Of a DNA stretch of 64,000 nt, positions 7,885-15,418 are shown piece by piece. The stretch lies in the NCBI GenBank assembly GCA_963815285.1, contig CAWFGB010000004.1, positions 496,001-560,000 on the forward strand, in the 5' to 3' direction. The notes under the pieces are model-generated. The model searched no databases and was not told where the DNA came from. It saw only the letters and a program-made list of their open reading frames with translations. This DNA is from JACCSI01 sp963815285. GTDB lineage: Bacteria; Acidobacteriota; Vicinamibacteria; Vicinamibacterales; UBA2999. Both the position numbers and the translations under genes were made by a program. The first letter of the stretch is position 1. Each line of letters begins with the position of its first letter.

Positions 7885-10110
7885 ATGCCAGACACAATTG
7901 CTCACTATCGCGTGGTGTCCAAGCTCGGCGAAGGAGGCATGGGCGTCGTCTACGCCGCGACCGACGAACGGCTCCAGCGTCGCGTGGCGCTCAAGATGGT
8001 GCGTGGCACCTGCGATCAGCCGTCGCGTGAGCGCCTCTGGCGCGAGGCGCGCGCGGCGGCCAGCGTGTCTCATCCCAACGTGTGTCAGCTATACGAAATC
8101 GGCGAAGCCAACGGCGAGCTGTTCATTGCGATGGAGTTGCTCGAGGGCGAACCCCTGTCGGCACGGCTCGCCCGCGGGCCGATTGTGCTGCCTGAGAGCG
8201 TGGACATCGCGCTCGCCGTGCTTTCGGCCTTGGAGGCGATTCACGCGCGCGGAATCGTCCATCGGGACCTCAAGCCGTCGAACATCTTCCTCACCGCACA
8301 CGGTATCAAGCTGCTCGACTTCGGTCTGGCCCGCGCGGTGCAGGAGGTGAGCGCGCAGACGCAGGCCGGTATGACCATGGCGGGTACCGTCATGGGCACG
8401 CCGCACTACATGTCGCCGGAGCAGCTCACCGGCAGCCCGTTGGATGGACGCTCCGATCTGTTCGCCCTCGGCGCCATACTCTTCGAACTGCTCGTGGGAA
8501 AGGCCGCGTTTCCCGGCGCGACCGTCGCCCAGGTGTTCCACGCCGTCATGTACGAGCCACTGCCGTCGCTCGATGGATCGCCGGCGCTGGCCGCCGTCAA
8601 CCGGATCCTGCATCAGGCAACTTGCAAGAAGCCGGCGGACCGCTACGCCTTCGCCGCCGCCATGGCGCAGGAGCTTCGTGCCACCCGGAATCTGAGTGAC
8701 TCCGGAGTCGCGCCAGTCGCGCGCACAATGACGCGCTTGATTGTGCTCCCCTTCCGGATGCTGCGGCCCGATCCCGAGATCGATTTCCTATCGTTCAGTC
8801 TCGCCGACGCCATCACCGCGTCGCTCGGCAGTCTCACGTCCTTGGTCGTGCGATCGAGCCTGGCCGCCGCCCGCTTCAAGGCCGAAGCGCCCGACTTGGC
8901 CGCGATTGCCACCGAGCTCGATGTCAACGCGGCGGTGACCGGGACGCTACTCCGCGCCGGCAGCGAAGTGCGCGTGGCCACACAGCTTGTCGAGGCGCCT
9001 GGCGGCCGGCTGCTCTGGTCGCGGACGACTCAAGTCACGCTCAACGATATCTTTCAGCTCCAGGACGATCTCACTCACCAGATCGTTGAGTCGCTGTCGC
9101 TGCCGTTGTCGGCGCGCGAAGTGCGGCTGCTCTCGCGCGACGCGCCAGCCAACGCGCGATCGTACGAATACTTCCTTCGGGCCAACGAGCTCGCCTCGGA
9201 TCCAAAGAGCTGGGCCATCGCACGCGACCTGTACGAACAGGCCGTGCAGGAGGATCCGCAGTACGCGCCCGCCTGGGCCGGGCTCGGCCGTGTCCGCCGC
9301 CTGATCGCCAAGCTTGGCGGCGGGAGCAGCAACGAGTTGGCTGGTGCGGAGGCAGCGCTCACGCGCGCCCTCGAGTTGAATCCCGACCTGCCGTTGGCGC
9401 ACAGCCTGACGGCGCAACTCGACATCGATCGCGGGCGAGCGCGCGAGGCGATGGGGCGGCTCCTCAACCAGGCCAGCCGACGGAGGACGGATCCGGAGCT
9501 GTTCGTCGGCCTCGTCTACGCGTGTCGCTACTGCGGGCTGCTGGACGCGTCGCGTCGCGCCGATGAAGCGGCACGGTGTCTCGATCCCGGAAGCAAGACA
9601 TCGGTGATTCATACGCTGTGGATGCTTCGGGACTACGAGGCCGTTCTGGCGAGCAAGGTGGAAGCACCCTTGGTGGTCGGCTTCGCCCTCATTGCCCTCG
9701 GGCGTGAGAACGAGGCGCTGGGTTTCCTGGCGAGTCGGGAGCCCAAGTTGCCGCCGAAACTTCAACAGATGATTGGCGTACTGCGCGCGCTTCTCGAAAG
9801 ACGATCCGCGGACGCCCTGACGGCGATTCAGGCCATCGCCTCGTCTGGCTTCCGCGACCCGGAGGCTCTCTACTACCTCGCGCGTCAGGCCGCTCGCCTG
9901 GGCGCCGCCGAGGACGCCGTTGCGCTGCTCAAGAGCGCAACGGCCGCGGGCTTCTGCTGTTATCCGCTGCTCGTGTCCGACGAGTGGCTGGATCCCGTAC
10001 GGAGTGGGCCCGAGTTTGCCGATGTGCTCGCTCACGTGAAGCGTGAGCACGAGTTGGCGGCCGCTGCGTTTGCCGCTGCTGGCGGCGACCGGATTCTCGA
10101 CGTGCGCTAA
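7885..10110 (+). CDS. Ser/Thr protein kinase with TolB-like and TPR C-terminal region
   Basis: 741 residues. The Hanks-type kinase domain covers about residues 7-270: glycine loop GEGGMG (15-20), VALK with Lys37, HRDLKPSN (126-133), DFG (145-147) and SPEQL (177-181), so it should be active. From about 285 to 415 is a TolB/CsgG-like N-terminal fold (RLIVLPFRMLRPDPEIDFLS and VTGTLLRAGSEVRV). TPR repeats fill about 420-720. No membrane segment is visible, so it is probably cytosolic, with the TPRs binding partner proteins. A TAGAAT hexamer at 7865-7870, with no Shine-Dalgarno, suggests a very short leader. Repeat copy B lies upstream. Confidence 0.92.
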   Translation: MPDTIAHYRVVSKLGEGGMGVVYAATDERLQRRVALKMVRGTCDQPSRERLWREARAAASVSHPNVCQLYEIGEANGELFIAMELLEGEPLSARLARGPIVLPESVDIALAVLSALEAIHARGIVHRDLKPSNIFLTAHGIKLLDFGLARAVQEVSAQTQAGMTMAGTVMGTPHYMSPEQLTGSPLDGRSDLFALGAILFELLVGKAAFPGATVAQVFHAVMYEPLPSLDGSPALAAVNRILHQATCKKPADRYAFAAAMAQELRATRNLSDSGVAPVARTMTRLIVLPFRMLRPDPEIDFLSFSLADAITASLGSLTSLVVRSSLAAARFKAEAPDLAAIATELDVNAAVTGTLLRAGSEVRVATQLVEAPGGRLLWSRTTQVTLNDIFQLQDDLTHQIVESLSLPLSAREVRLLSRDAPANARSYEYFLRANELASDPKSWAIARDLYEQAVQEDPQYAPAWAGLGRVRRLIAKLGGGSSNELAGAEAALTRALELNPDLPLAHSLTAQLDIDRGRAREAMGRLLNQASRRRTDPELFVGLVYACRYCGLLDASRRADEAARCLDPGSKTSVIHTLWMLRDYEAVLASKVEAPLVVGFALIALGRENEALGFLASREPKLPPKLQQMIGVLRALLERRSADALTAIQAIASSGFRDPEALYYLARQAARLGAAEDAVALLKSATAAGFCCYPLLVSDEWLDPVRSGPEFADVLAHVKREHELAAAAFAAAGGDRILDVR

Positions 10111-10314
10111 TGCATAACGTAGCGCCCACGCGCCTTCAGGCGTGCATCGGTTGCGCGCAGGCGATTGTAGGCGTCACTCCGGACAATCGAGTCGTCGAAC
10201 GCCGCGTTGATGCCACTCCTCAATCCCATGTTTTTGACGAGTTGCCCTCATCGGCCGGCGCGTCGCTCGTGGCTCGAAGATAAACACTAGGCGACGAGTC
10301 ATTACTAAACATCG

Positions 10315-10433
10315 GCAGGCAGTTCCCCGTGAGCTCCCTTAAGTGCCTCCACACGAGGTACTTGCGAGGGTTCAGTCGAGGCGCAACAGCCCCTTTCCAC
10401 CGGGTCAGCTTTGATTAAATTGAAGAATCAAAC
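10315..10433 (+). repeat. Dispersed intergenic repeat, copy C (short)
   Basis: This copy matches only the right third of copies A and B, from the GTTCCCC block through the hairpin (10341-10364) to TTTGATTAAATTGAAGAATC. It ends 20 bp before the start of the lysine-rich microprotein at 10453. The preceding stretch 10111-10314 shows no convincing gene. Confidence 0.75.
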
Positions 10434-10452
10434 GTGGCCCGAAGGAGAAGTC

Positions 10453-10566
10453 ATGGGAGACAAGGGCGGCAAGAAAGACAAGGAAAAAAACAAGCAGCAA
10501 CAGGTGGCGAAACATAAACAAGAAAAACAAAAGAAGCAGGACAAGACCCGACCAAAGACTCCGTAG
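10453..10566 (+). CDS. Lysine-rich microprotein, 37 aa
   Basis: ATG 10453 is preceded by a good Shine-Dalgarno (GAAGGAGAAGTC). The product starts MGDKGGKKDKEKNKQQQ and ends DKTRPKTP. Lys and Gln make up about half of the residues and there are almost no hydrophobic ones, so it is strongly basic and probably disordered or helical on nucleic acid. Similar tiny basic ORFs occur in many bacterial genomes without a known function. It directly follows repeat copy C. Nucleic-acid binding is only an inference from composition. Confidence 0.6.
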   Translation: MGDKGGKKDKEKNKQQQVAKHKQEKQKKQDKTRPKTP

Positions 10567-10725
10567 CAGGGACACTAACGAGTGTCTCGTCACCGAGCGC
10601 CTTGCGGCAACGCCATGGCCGTTGCGCGAGACGAGACGGCAGTGCTCGGCCTCGGCGATCGCGGACAGAGCGCCGTGTTCCGCCAAGTCTGCCCCGAAGA
10701 TCAGCGACCGTCGCGTTCCCGATTC

Positions 10726-10843
10726 CTACCAGGGCCGCTTCGCGTTGGACGGTGCGCCATCACCCGCCGCGTTCATGGCGCGCACCCGCACGTAGTACGT
10801 CCCCCGTGCGACAAGCGTCGAGAAACTCGTCGGGCCGACGTCG
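10726..10843 (-). pseudogene. Fibronectin type III domain fragment
   Basis: On the minus strand the text SFSTLVARGTYYVRVRAMNAAG followed by GAPSN is the F and G strands of an FnIII domain (xYxVRVRAxNxxGxGxPS). The fragment stops at 10726 and is cut on its 5' side at about 10844, exactly where recombinase sequence begins on the opposite strand. It is a remnant of a larger secreted or cell-surface protein. Confidence 0.5.
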
Positions 10844-10848
10844 ATGGC

Positions 10849-11079
10849 GTCCACGTGTTGCGCCATTCGTTCTGTTCGCATCTGGCGATGCGGGGGGCAC
10901 CGGTGACGGCCATCCAGGCGCTCGCCGGTCACCAGGAGCTGTCAATGACGCAGCGATACATGCACGTGAGTCCAGCCGCGCTAGACGAGGCGATCAGCCT
11001 CCTGGATTCGCACAGTGGCTCCGGTTTTGGAGACATGTTGGAGACGGCCGGGGGTGCCGTACGGAAGTCGAATGGCTAG
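10849..11079 (+). pseudogene. Tyrosine recombinase (integrase) C-terminal fragment
   Basis: The segment contains the last part of a phage-type integrase catalytic domain: HVLRHSFCSHL (HxxR box), AGHQELSMTQRYMHVS (second His box and the tyrosine nucleophile), then a C-terminal helix. The N-terminal arm-binding domain and first catalytic Arg are missing. Sequence upstream of 10849 belongs to an FnIII fragment on the other strand. The fragment ends 11 bases from the 3' end of tRNA-Ser, the classical position of an integrase at an attachment site, so this is probably the relic of an integrated element. Confidence 0.7.
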
Positions 11080-11090
11080 AACAACTTAAC

Positions 11091-11184
11091 TGGCGGTGAG
11101 GCAGGGATTCGAACCCTGGGTAGAACTTTAAGGTCCTACAACGGTTTAGCAAACCGCCGCCTTCAGCCTCTCGGCCACCTCACC
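11091..11184 (-). tRNA. tRNA-Ser(GCU)
   Basis: Read on the minus strand, a 7-bp acceptor stem GGTGAGG/CCTCACC is present. It has a D arm (TGGCCGAGAGGCTGAAGGC), an anticodon loop TTGCTAA giving anticodon GCU, and a long class II variable arm (GTAG...CTAC). The T arm is CAGGGTTCGAATCCCTG, followed by discriminator G and an encoded CCA at 11091-11093. The long variable arm and anticodon identify serine, AGC/AGU codons. A recombinase fragment abuts its 3' end. Confidence 0.95.
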
Positions 11185-11645
11185 GCACTTCGTAAGTATA
11201 GGTGAAATTGGCAGTTCCATCGGCTGCGTTTTCGGTGCAGCAGGGCGGCGGCCTTCGGTCCGGCGTCTTTTCTCGAAACGCCTGCAAACGCAAGGTTTGC
11301 TGCCGAGACACCGTCAGGACGCGATCTGCGCGTTTTCGGTGTGCAGGACAATGTGCAGGACTGCGAACATGAAACTAGCGCCACCCCTGATGCGGCTCAC
11401 GACGCAGCCCCGCCAGGATTCTCAGTGCTGGATGTGAGAAGTCTGCGATGGGAGGACGCCGACGGCGGCCGCAAGTATTTTGGCTTCGATCGATCCGATT
11501 GGCGGCTTCGTCGCTATGCCTCCGAAGCAAGACCCAGGGAAACGAAGACCTCGCCCGTGGAACGACCGAAGAGCTAAGACAGGATGTTTGTCGCATGGTG
11601 GGCCATGATTGCCGATGGGACCAGCGATGTGTGACAATGTGACAC
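11185..11645. other. Intergenic region between tRNA-Ser and the toxin-antitoxin pair
   Basis: About 460 bp with no gene I can support. A short ORF at 11341 has no homology I recognise and no ribosome binding site. The motif TTTTCGGTG occurs at both 11231 and 11333 in similar context. Being next to a tRNA and an integrase fragment, it may be residual element DNA. Confidence 0.35.
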
Positions 11646-11894
11646 ATGAAGGAGATCTCGATCAGGGAGCTGCACCGGCGTACCGGCGCATGGGTGCGAG
11701 CGGCCCGGAAGCACGGATCGATTCTCGTCCGCGATCGACGCACGCCGGTCGCCACGCTGACGCCTGTCAGCGAAGAGCCTCCGATCAACCTCTTCGCGCG
11801 ATGGAAACCGCTGAAGCGATTCGCGAAGGCCCTCGACCGCCCCGTCGGCGGGACGCCCGTCGAGGCCATCATCAGCCTTGATCGCGACCGCTGA
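11646..11894 (+). CDS. Phd/YefM-type antitoxin
   Basis: 82 residues. The N-terminal half, MKEISIRELHRRTGAWVRAA, is the DNA-binding part of Phd/YefM-type antitoxins, followed by ILVRDRRTPVATLTP, the typical second strand. The Arg/Lys-rich C-terminus would wrap the toxin. It lies 9 bases upstream of a PIN toxin, the usual antitoxin-first order. Such antitoxins bind their own promoter and neutralise the partner ribonuclease. An AAGGAG motif overlaps the first codons, so the start carries no ideally spaced Shine-Dalgarno. Confidence 0.8.
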   Translation: MKEISIRELHRRTGAWVRAARKHGSILVRDRRTPVATLTPVSEEPPINLFARWKPLKRFAKALDRPVGGTPVEAIISLDRDR

Positions 11895-11903
11895 AACCGC
11901 CGG

Positions 11904-12368
11904 ATGCCACCGACAACCGCCGTATATTTCGATGCCGCATTGGTTGCGAAGTTCTACGTGAACGAACCGGGCCGGGACGCGGTCCGCCGTCTCGCCAAGC
12001 GGGCGGGCACCGTGGCAACCTCGGGCATCGCGGTCGCGGAGGTCGCCGCGGCCTTCCACCGCAAGTTGCGCGAAGGCTCGATTGACGGCCCCGTGTTCGA
12101 GGCGCTGCAGGGCCAGTTCCACCATGACGTGGCGCGGGGACTCTGGACGCTTATCGAGCCGACACCAGCGCTTCTCCAGCAGGTTCGTGCCCTATTCGCG
12201 CGGCTGGACCGCTCGGTGTTCGTTCGGTCCTTGGACGCAGTTCATCTGATGACGGCCAAGGCCGAGCACTTCGATCGTCTCTATTCGAACGACACGCATC
12301 TGCTCGCCGCATGTCGGAACGTGCATCTGAAGGGCGTCAATCCGCTTGCGCCCACGATCGACAGATAA
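11904..12368 (+). CDS. vapC: PIN-domain ribonuclease toxin (VapC-like)
   Basis: 154 residues, a full PIN domain. The first acidic residue is in VYFDAALVAKFYVNE, the second in SGIAVAEVAAAF, the third in VRSLDAVHLMTA and the last in LYSNDTHLLAA, so the four-acid Mg2+ site looks complete. VapC toxins cleave specific tRNAs or rRNA when their antitoxin is degraded. It lies 9 bases after the antitoxin gene, probably in one mRNA. The pair sits about 460 bp from tRNA-Ser and an integrase fragment, a typical island location. Confidence 0.85.
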   Translation: MPPTTAVYFDAALVAKFYVNEPGRDAVRRLAKRAGTVATSGIAVAEVAAAFHRKLREGSIDGPVFEALQGQFHHDVARGLWTLIEPTPALLQQVRALFARLDRSVFVRSLDAVHLMTAKAEHFDRLYSNDTHLLAACRNVHLKGVNPLAPTIDR

Positions 12369-12552
12369 GGCAATCGATCCTCCGGTCTTCATGGTCCTGA
12401 TGCTGGAACGTACAATCGCCAATTGTGAGCCGCGAATCGAAGCAGCGCATCAAATCGCAGCGGCGTGAGGCGCGCAAGCGCGCGGAGACGACGCGCCGAC
12501 AGGTAGCGGATCACTGCGCGGTGGATGTACGATGCCGAGGACGCGTATGCAG
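12369..12552. other. Region after the toxin gene with an orphan start
   Basis: TACAAT at 12412-12417 precedes GTG 12425, which opens a very basic reading frame (ESKQRIKSQRREARKRAETT). That frame runs on without a stop into xdhC, but the stretch between is not protein-like. It looks like the first 30-35 codons of a lost gene, or chance. I see no complete gene here. Confidence 0.3.
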
Positions 12553-12572
12553 GGCGGGGCTTCATCCCCGCC
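12553..12572 (+). repeat. Short GC-rich palindrome (REP-like)
   Basis: GGCGGGG-cttcat-CCCCGCC makes a 7-bp perfect stem with a 6-base loop. It lies in the gap upstream of the cox operon. Its form resembles REP elements scattered through GC-rich genomes; whether it is multicopy here cannot be tested within the window. Confidence 0.5.
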
Positions 12573-12727
12573 ATTCGATCGCGACGTGTCAACGCTTCCC
12601 GGTGTTTCTTCTTTCCCTTTGGCCTCTCCGGAATGATCGTCTCGCCGCGCCCGCTGAGGTCAGCGCATGTCATGCTGTTTTTCGCGTCACGACAGGCCGC
12701 GCGAATCGGCGATACAGGGCCACCCGG

Positions 12728-12775
12728 TTTGACAGGATTCAGACCGGCATATTTGACAGGGTTCAGACCGGCATA
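12728..12775 (+). repeat. Two 24-bp tandem repeats in the cox promoter
   Basis: Two adjacent 24-bp units (12728-12751 and 12752-12775) differ at one base. Each begins TTTGACAGG and ends CAGACCGGCATA. The second unit supplies the -35 box and spacer of the promoter at 12753. The units may be a duplicated operator or a duplication that created the promoter. Confidence 0.8.
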
Positions 12776-12781
12776 TATATA
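12753..12781 (+). promoter_or_regulatory. Sigma70-type promoter of the cox operon
   Basis: A perfect -35 box TTGACA (12753-12758) and TATATA (12776-12781) are 17 bp apart. The predicted transcription start near 12788 gives a leader of about 18 nt to ATG 12806. It is the best promoter match I found in the window. No other obvious promoter is seen in the following 9 kb of tightly packed genes. Confidence 0.7.
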
Positions 12782-12805
12782 GAGTCCCACACCCTTCCTA
12801 TCCTC

Positions 12806-13822
12806 ATGAAGCACTGGCGCGAAACGGCAGAGATCGTGGACCGCGTGATCGCGCTGGCCGAGGGGGGACGGCGCGCGGCGCTCGCTACGGTCATCCGGAT
12901 TGAAGGCTCGTCCTATCGCAGGGCCGGCGCCAAGCTCCTCATCGAGAACGACGGGCGAACGCTCGGCGGCGTGAGCGGCGGCTGCCTCGAGGCCGACGTG
13001 CGCGCCATCGCGCTCCGTGTTATCGAGACCGGTGTGCCGCGCCTGCTGCGCTACGACACGGGCGCCGACGATCGAATGGTCTGGGGACTCGGTCTCGGCT
13101 GCAATGGGTCGGTGGAAATCTTCGTCCAGCCCGCCACCGAGCCGCGAACGGTCGAGGCGCTGCGGGAGATTCGTGCCCGTCTGGCACGGGGCTCGGCCTT
13201 CGCCGTCTCGACGATCGTCGACGGCCCGGACGCCGGCCGATCGATCGTCGCCGAACCGCTCGCGCACGAGGCCCGATCGCGCGTCGATTCGGACGGCCCG
13301 CGGACGGTCTTCATCGAGGTGTTCCACCCGCCGCCCGATCTGATCGTGTGCGGCGCGGGCGACGATTCGCGGCCGCTCGTCGCCTATGCGTCGGACGCCG
13401 GGTTTGCGGTCACGGTCGTCGATCACCGGGACGCGTTTCTCACAGCGGAACGATTTCCCTCCGCGCTCCGGCTCGTCCACCTCCGGCCCGACGGCGACGC
13501 CGACACGCTCGCTATCGGCGCCCGCACCCTGGTCGTGATCAAGACGCATTCGTTCGCCTTCGATCGCGACTGGCTGCGCGTGTTTCTGGGCACGCGCGCC
13601 TCGTACATCGGCCTGCTGGGACCGAGAACGCGGGCCGAAGAGATCCTCGGCGAGCTCGACGCCGCCGGCGACGGCCGCGTCTTCGCCCCGGTCGGCCTGA
13701 ACCTCGGTGCCGACGGTCCCGAACAGATCGCCATCAGCATCGTCAGCGAGCTTCTGGCAGCGCACACACGGCAGGCGCCGGGACACCTGCGCGGGAAGGG
13801 ACAGACCATTCATGCCTACTGA
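12806..13822 (+). CDS. XdhC/CoxI-family maturation protein
   Basis: 338 residues. The N-terminal XdhC_CoxI domain (RRAALATVIRIEGSSYRRAG, then GGVSGGCLEADV) handles molybdenum cofactor and its sulfuration for xanthine dehydrogenase-family enzymes. The C-terminal Rossmann-like XdhC_C domain starts at about 170 (DLIVCGAGDDSRPLV) and carries YIGLLGPRTRAEEIL. ATG 12806 is chosen because the upstream in-frame codons are not protein-like and the promoter lies at 12753-12781. First gene of the CO dehydrogenase operon; it overlaps the next gene by 11 bases. Confidence 0.9.
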   Translation: MKHWRETAEIVDRVIALAEGGRRAALATVIRIEGSSYRRAGAKLLIENDGRTLGGVSGGCLEADVRAIALRVIETGVPRLLRYDTGADDRMVWGLGLGCNGSVEIFVQPATEPRTVEALREIRARLARGSAFAVSTIVDGPDAGRSIVAEPLAHEARSRVDSDGPRTVFIEVFHPPPDLIVCGAGDDSRPLVAYASDAGFAVTVVDHRDAFLTAERFPSALRLVHLRPDGDADTLAIGARTLVVIKTHSFAFDRDWLRVFLGTRASYIGLLGPRTRAEEILGELDAAGDGRVFAPVGLNLGADGPEQIAISIVSELLAAHTRQAPGHLRGKGQTIHAY

Positions 13823-14423
13823 ACGCGCGGGGGCGGTGGCCGGCGTCGTGCTCGCGGCGGGGACGTCATCGCGCATGGGGCAGAACAAGCTGTTCATGGA
13901 GGTCGAGGGTGAGCCGCTCGTCCGCCGCGTGGTCGGCCGCGCGGCCAAGGCGGGCTTCGATCCGCTGATCGTCGTGGTCGGCCACGAGGCCGACTTCGTG
14001 CGGCAGGCGCTCGACGGCATCCCGTACCGGCCCGTCGTCAACCCCGACTACGAGCGCGGTGTCAACAGCTCGCTGCGCACCGGCATCCAGGCGGCCTCCG
14101 AAACGCCGGCGCGCGCGGCGGTCGTCGTCCTGGCGGACATGCCGTTCGTCACGACCGCGATGCTGGAGACGCTAATCGAAAGATATCGGTCGGGCGACGC
14201 GCCGCTCGTGATCTCGGACTACGGCGGCGTCAACGCGCCGCCGATGCTGTACGACCGCTCGCTCTTCGGCGAGCTGGCGGTCTCGGAAGGGCAGGGATGC
14301 GGGAAGCACGTCGTGAAGCGCCATCGCCACGAGGCGGCATCCGTCTCGTGGCCGGAAGAAGCGCTCACCGATCTCGACGCGCCGGAAGATTACGAGCGCG
14401 TGAAGACACTGGTCGGGGGCTGA
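13812..14423 (+). CDS. MobA/MocA-type molybdenum cofactor nucleotidyltransferase
   Basis: 203 residues of the NTP_transf_3 fold. GVVLAAGTSSRMGQNKL is the nucleotide-binding signature and VVLADMPFV the metal-binding Asp motif. Members of this clade (MocA) transfer CMP to molybdopterin to make the cytosine dinucleotide form. Mo hydroxylases of the CO dehydrogenase family use that form, so the placement in a cox operon fits. The start overlaps the end of the XdhC gene by 11 bases, implying translational coupling. An ordinary MobA or another sugar nucleotidyltransferase is less likely in this context. Confidence 0.88.
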   Translation: MPTERAGAVAGVVLAAGTSSRMGQNKLFMEVEGEPLVRRVVGRAAKAGFDPLIVVVGHEADFVRQALDGIPYRPVVNPDYERGVNSSLRTGIQAASETPARAAVVVLADMPFVTTAMLETLIERYRSGDAPLVISDYGGVNAPPMLYDRSLFGELAVSEGQGCGKHVVKRHRHEAASVSWPEEALTDLDAPEDYERVKTLVGG

Positions 14424-14424
14424 C

Positions 14425-15411
14425 ATGCGAGCCGGAATCCTTCAGCTCGCCGCCGACCTGACGCGCAAGGGCGAGCCGTTCGTCATGGCCGTCGTCGTGC
14501 GGCGCGAGCCGGCGAGCTCCGCGCAGGTAGGCAACACGGCGCTCATCACGGAGGCGGGCGTCTTCCACGGCTGGTTGGGCGGCAGCTGCATCCAGCCGAT
14601 TGTCGTCGGCGAAGCGCGAGCCGCGCTCGCGGATCGGTTGCCGCGACTGATTTCGCTGTCGCCCGATCCCGGCGCCGATCGCCGTCCGGGCGTCACGGCG
14701 TTTCCGATGACTTGTCACAGCGGAGGCAGCGTGGACATTTATCTGGAACCGATGCTCCCCGCGCCGACGCTCCTGCTGTTCGGCGTCTCGCCGGTAGCGC
14801 AGGAGCTGGCACGGCTCGGCAAGGTAATGGGCTATTCGATCGACGTCGTGGATCCCGACGCCGATACGGCCGCCTTTCCCGACGCCGATCGGATTGCTCC
14901 GGCGCTGGGCGGCGAACACGCCGCCGGGCGGCCGGTTTCGCAGGGCCGGATCTTCGCCGTGGTCGCCACGCTCGGCCAGCACGACGAAGAGGCGACGATG
15001 GCGGCACTCGGTCTCGAGCCGGCGTATCTCGGCGTCGTGGCCAGCCGCAGGCGGTTCGCCCAGATCCGCGAGACGCTCTCGGCCCGGGGCGCGTCGGCCG
15101 CGGCTCTCGACTCGATCGTGAATCCCGCCGGCATCGACATCGGCGCCCACGCGCCGGAGGAAGTCGCGCTCAGCATCCTCGCGGAGATCGTCAAGGTGCG
15201 CCGTGCGTCCGAAGGGAAGCCGGCCGTCGCCAGCACGCCGGCCGCGCCCGCGCGCGAGGAGCGCGATCCGGTGTGCGGGATGACCGTCGCCGTCGAGGGC
15301 GCGCGCCACCGCGCCGAGCACGGCGGCCGCACCTATTACTTCTGCGGCGGCGGCTGTCGCGAGCGGTTCCTCGCCACACCCGACCGCTATTCCGGCGCCA
15401 CTGTCTCCTGA
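14425..15411 (+). CDS. XdhC-like protein fused to a C-terminal YHS metal-binding domain
   Basis: 328 residues. Residues 1-110 are an XdhC_CoxI domain (PFVMAVVVRREPASSAQVG, FHGWLGGSCIQP). About 115-265 is the Rossmann-like XdhC_C domain (LLLFGVSPVAQELARLGKV, YLGVVASRRRFAQIR). After an Ala/Pro linker, about 275-325 is a YHS domain with DPVCGM and YYFCGGGCRERF, offering cysteine ligands for a metal. YHS domains occur in copper ATPases and other metal proteins. The target here is a Mo-Cu enzyme, so a copper-delivery role is an attractive inference. It may take the place of CoxF. It starts 1 base after the MocA-like gene. Confidence 0.88.
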   Translation: MRAGILQLAADLTRKGEPFVMAVVVRREPASSAQVGNTALITEAGVFHGWLGGSCIQPIVVGEARAALADRLPRLISLSPDPGADRRPGVTAFPMTCHSGGSVDIYLEPMLPAPTLLLFGVSPVAQELARLGKVMGYSIDVVDPDADTAAFPDADRIAPALGGEHAAGRPVSQGRIFAVVATLGQHDEEATMAALGLEPAYLGVVASRRRFAQIRETLSARGASAAALDSIVNPAGIDIGAHAPEEVALSILAEIVKVRRASEGKPAVASTPAAPAREERDPVCGMTVAVEGARHRAEHGGRTYYFCGGGCRERFLATPDRYSGATVS

Positions 15412-15418
15412 GACGCCG

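Noticed and set aside
12389..14041. 550-codon open frame on the minus strand over xdhC and the MocA-like gene
   Set aside because: It is the antisense shadow of intact, strongly motif-supported genes in high-GC DNA and its translation has no domain.
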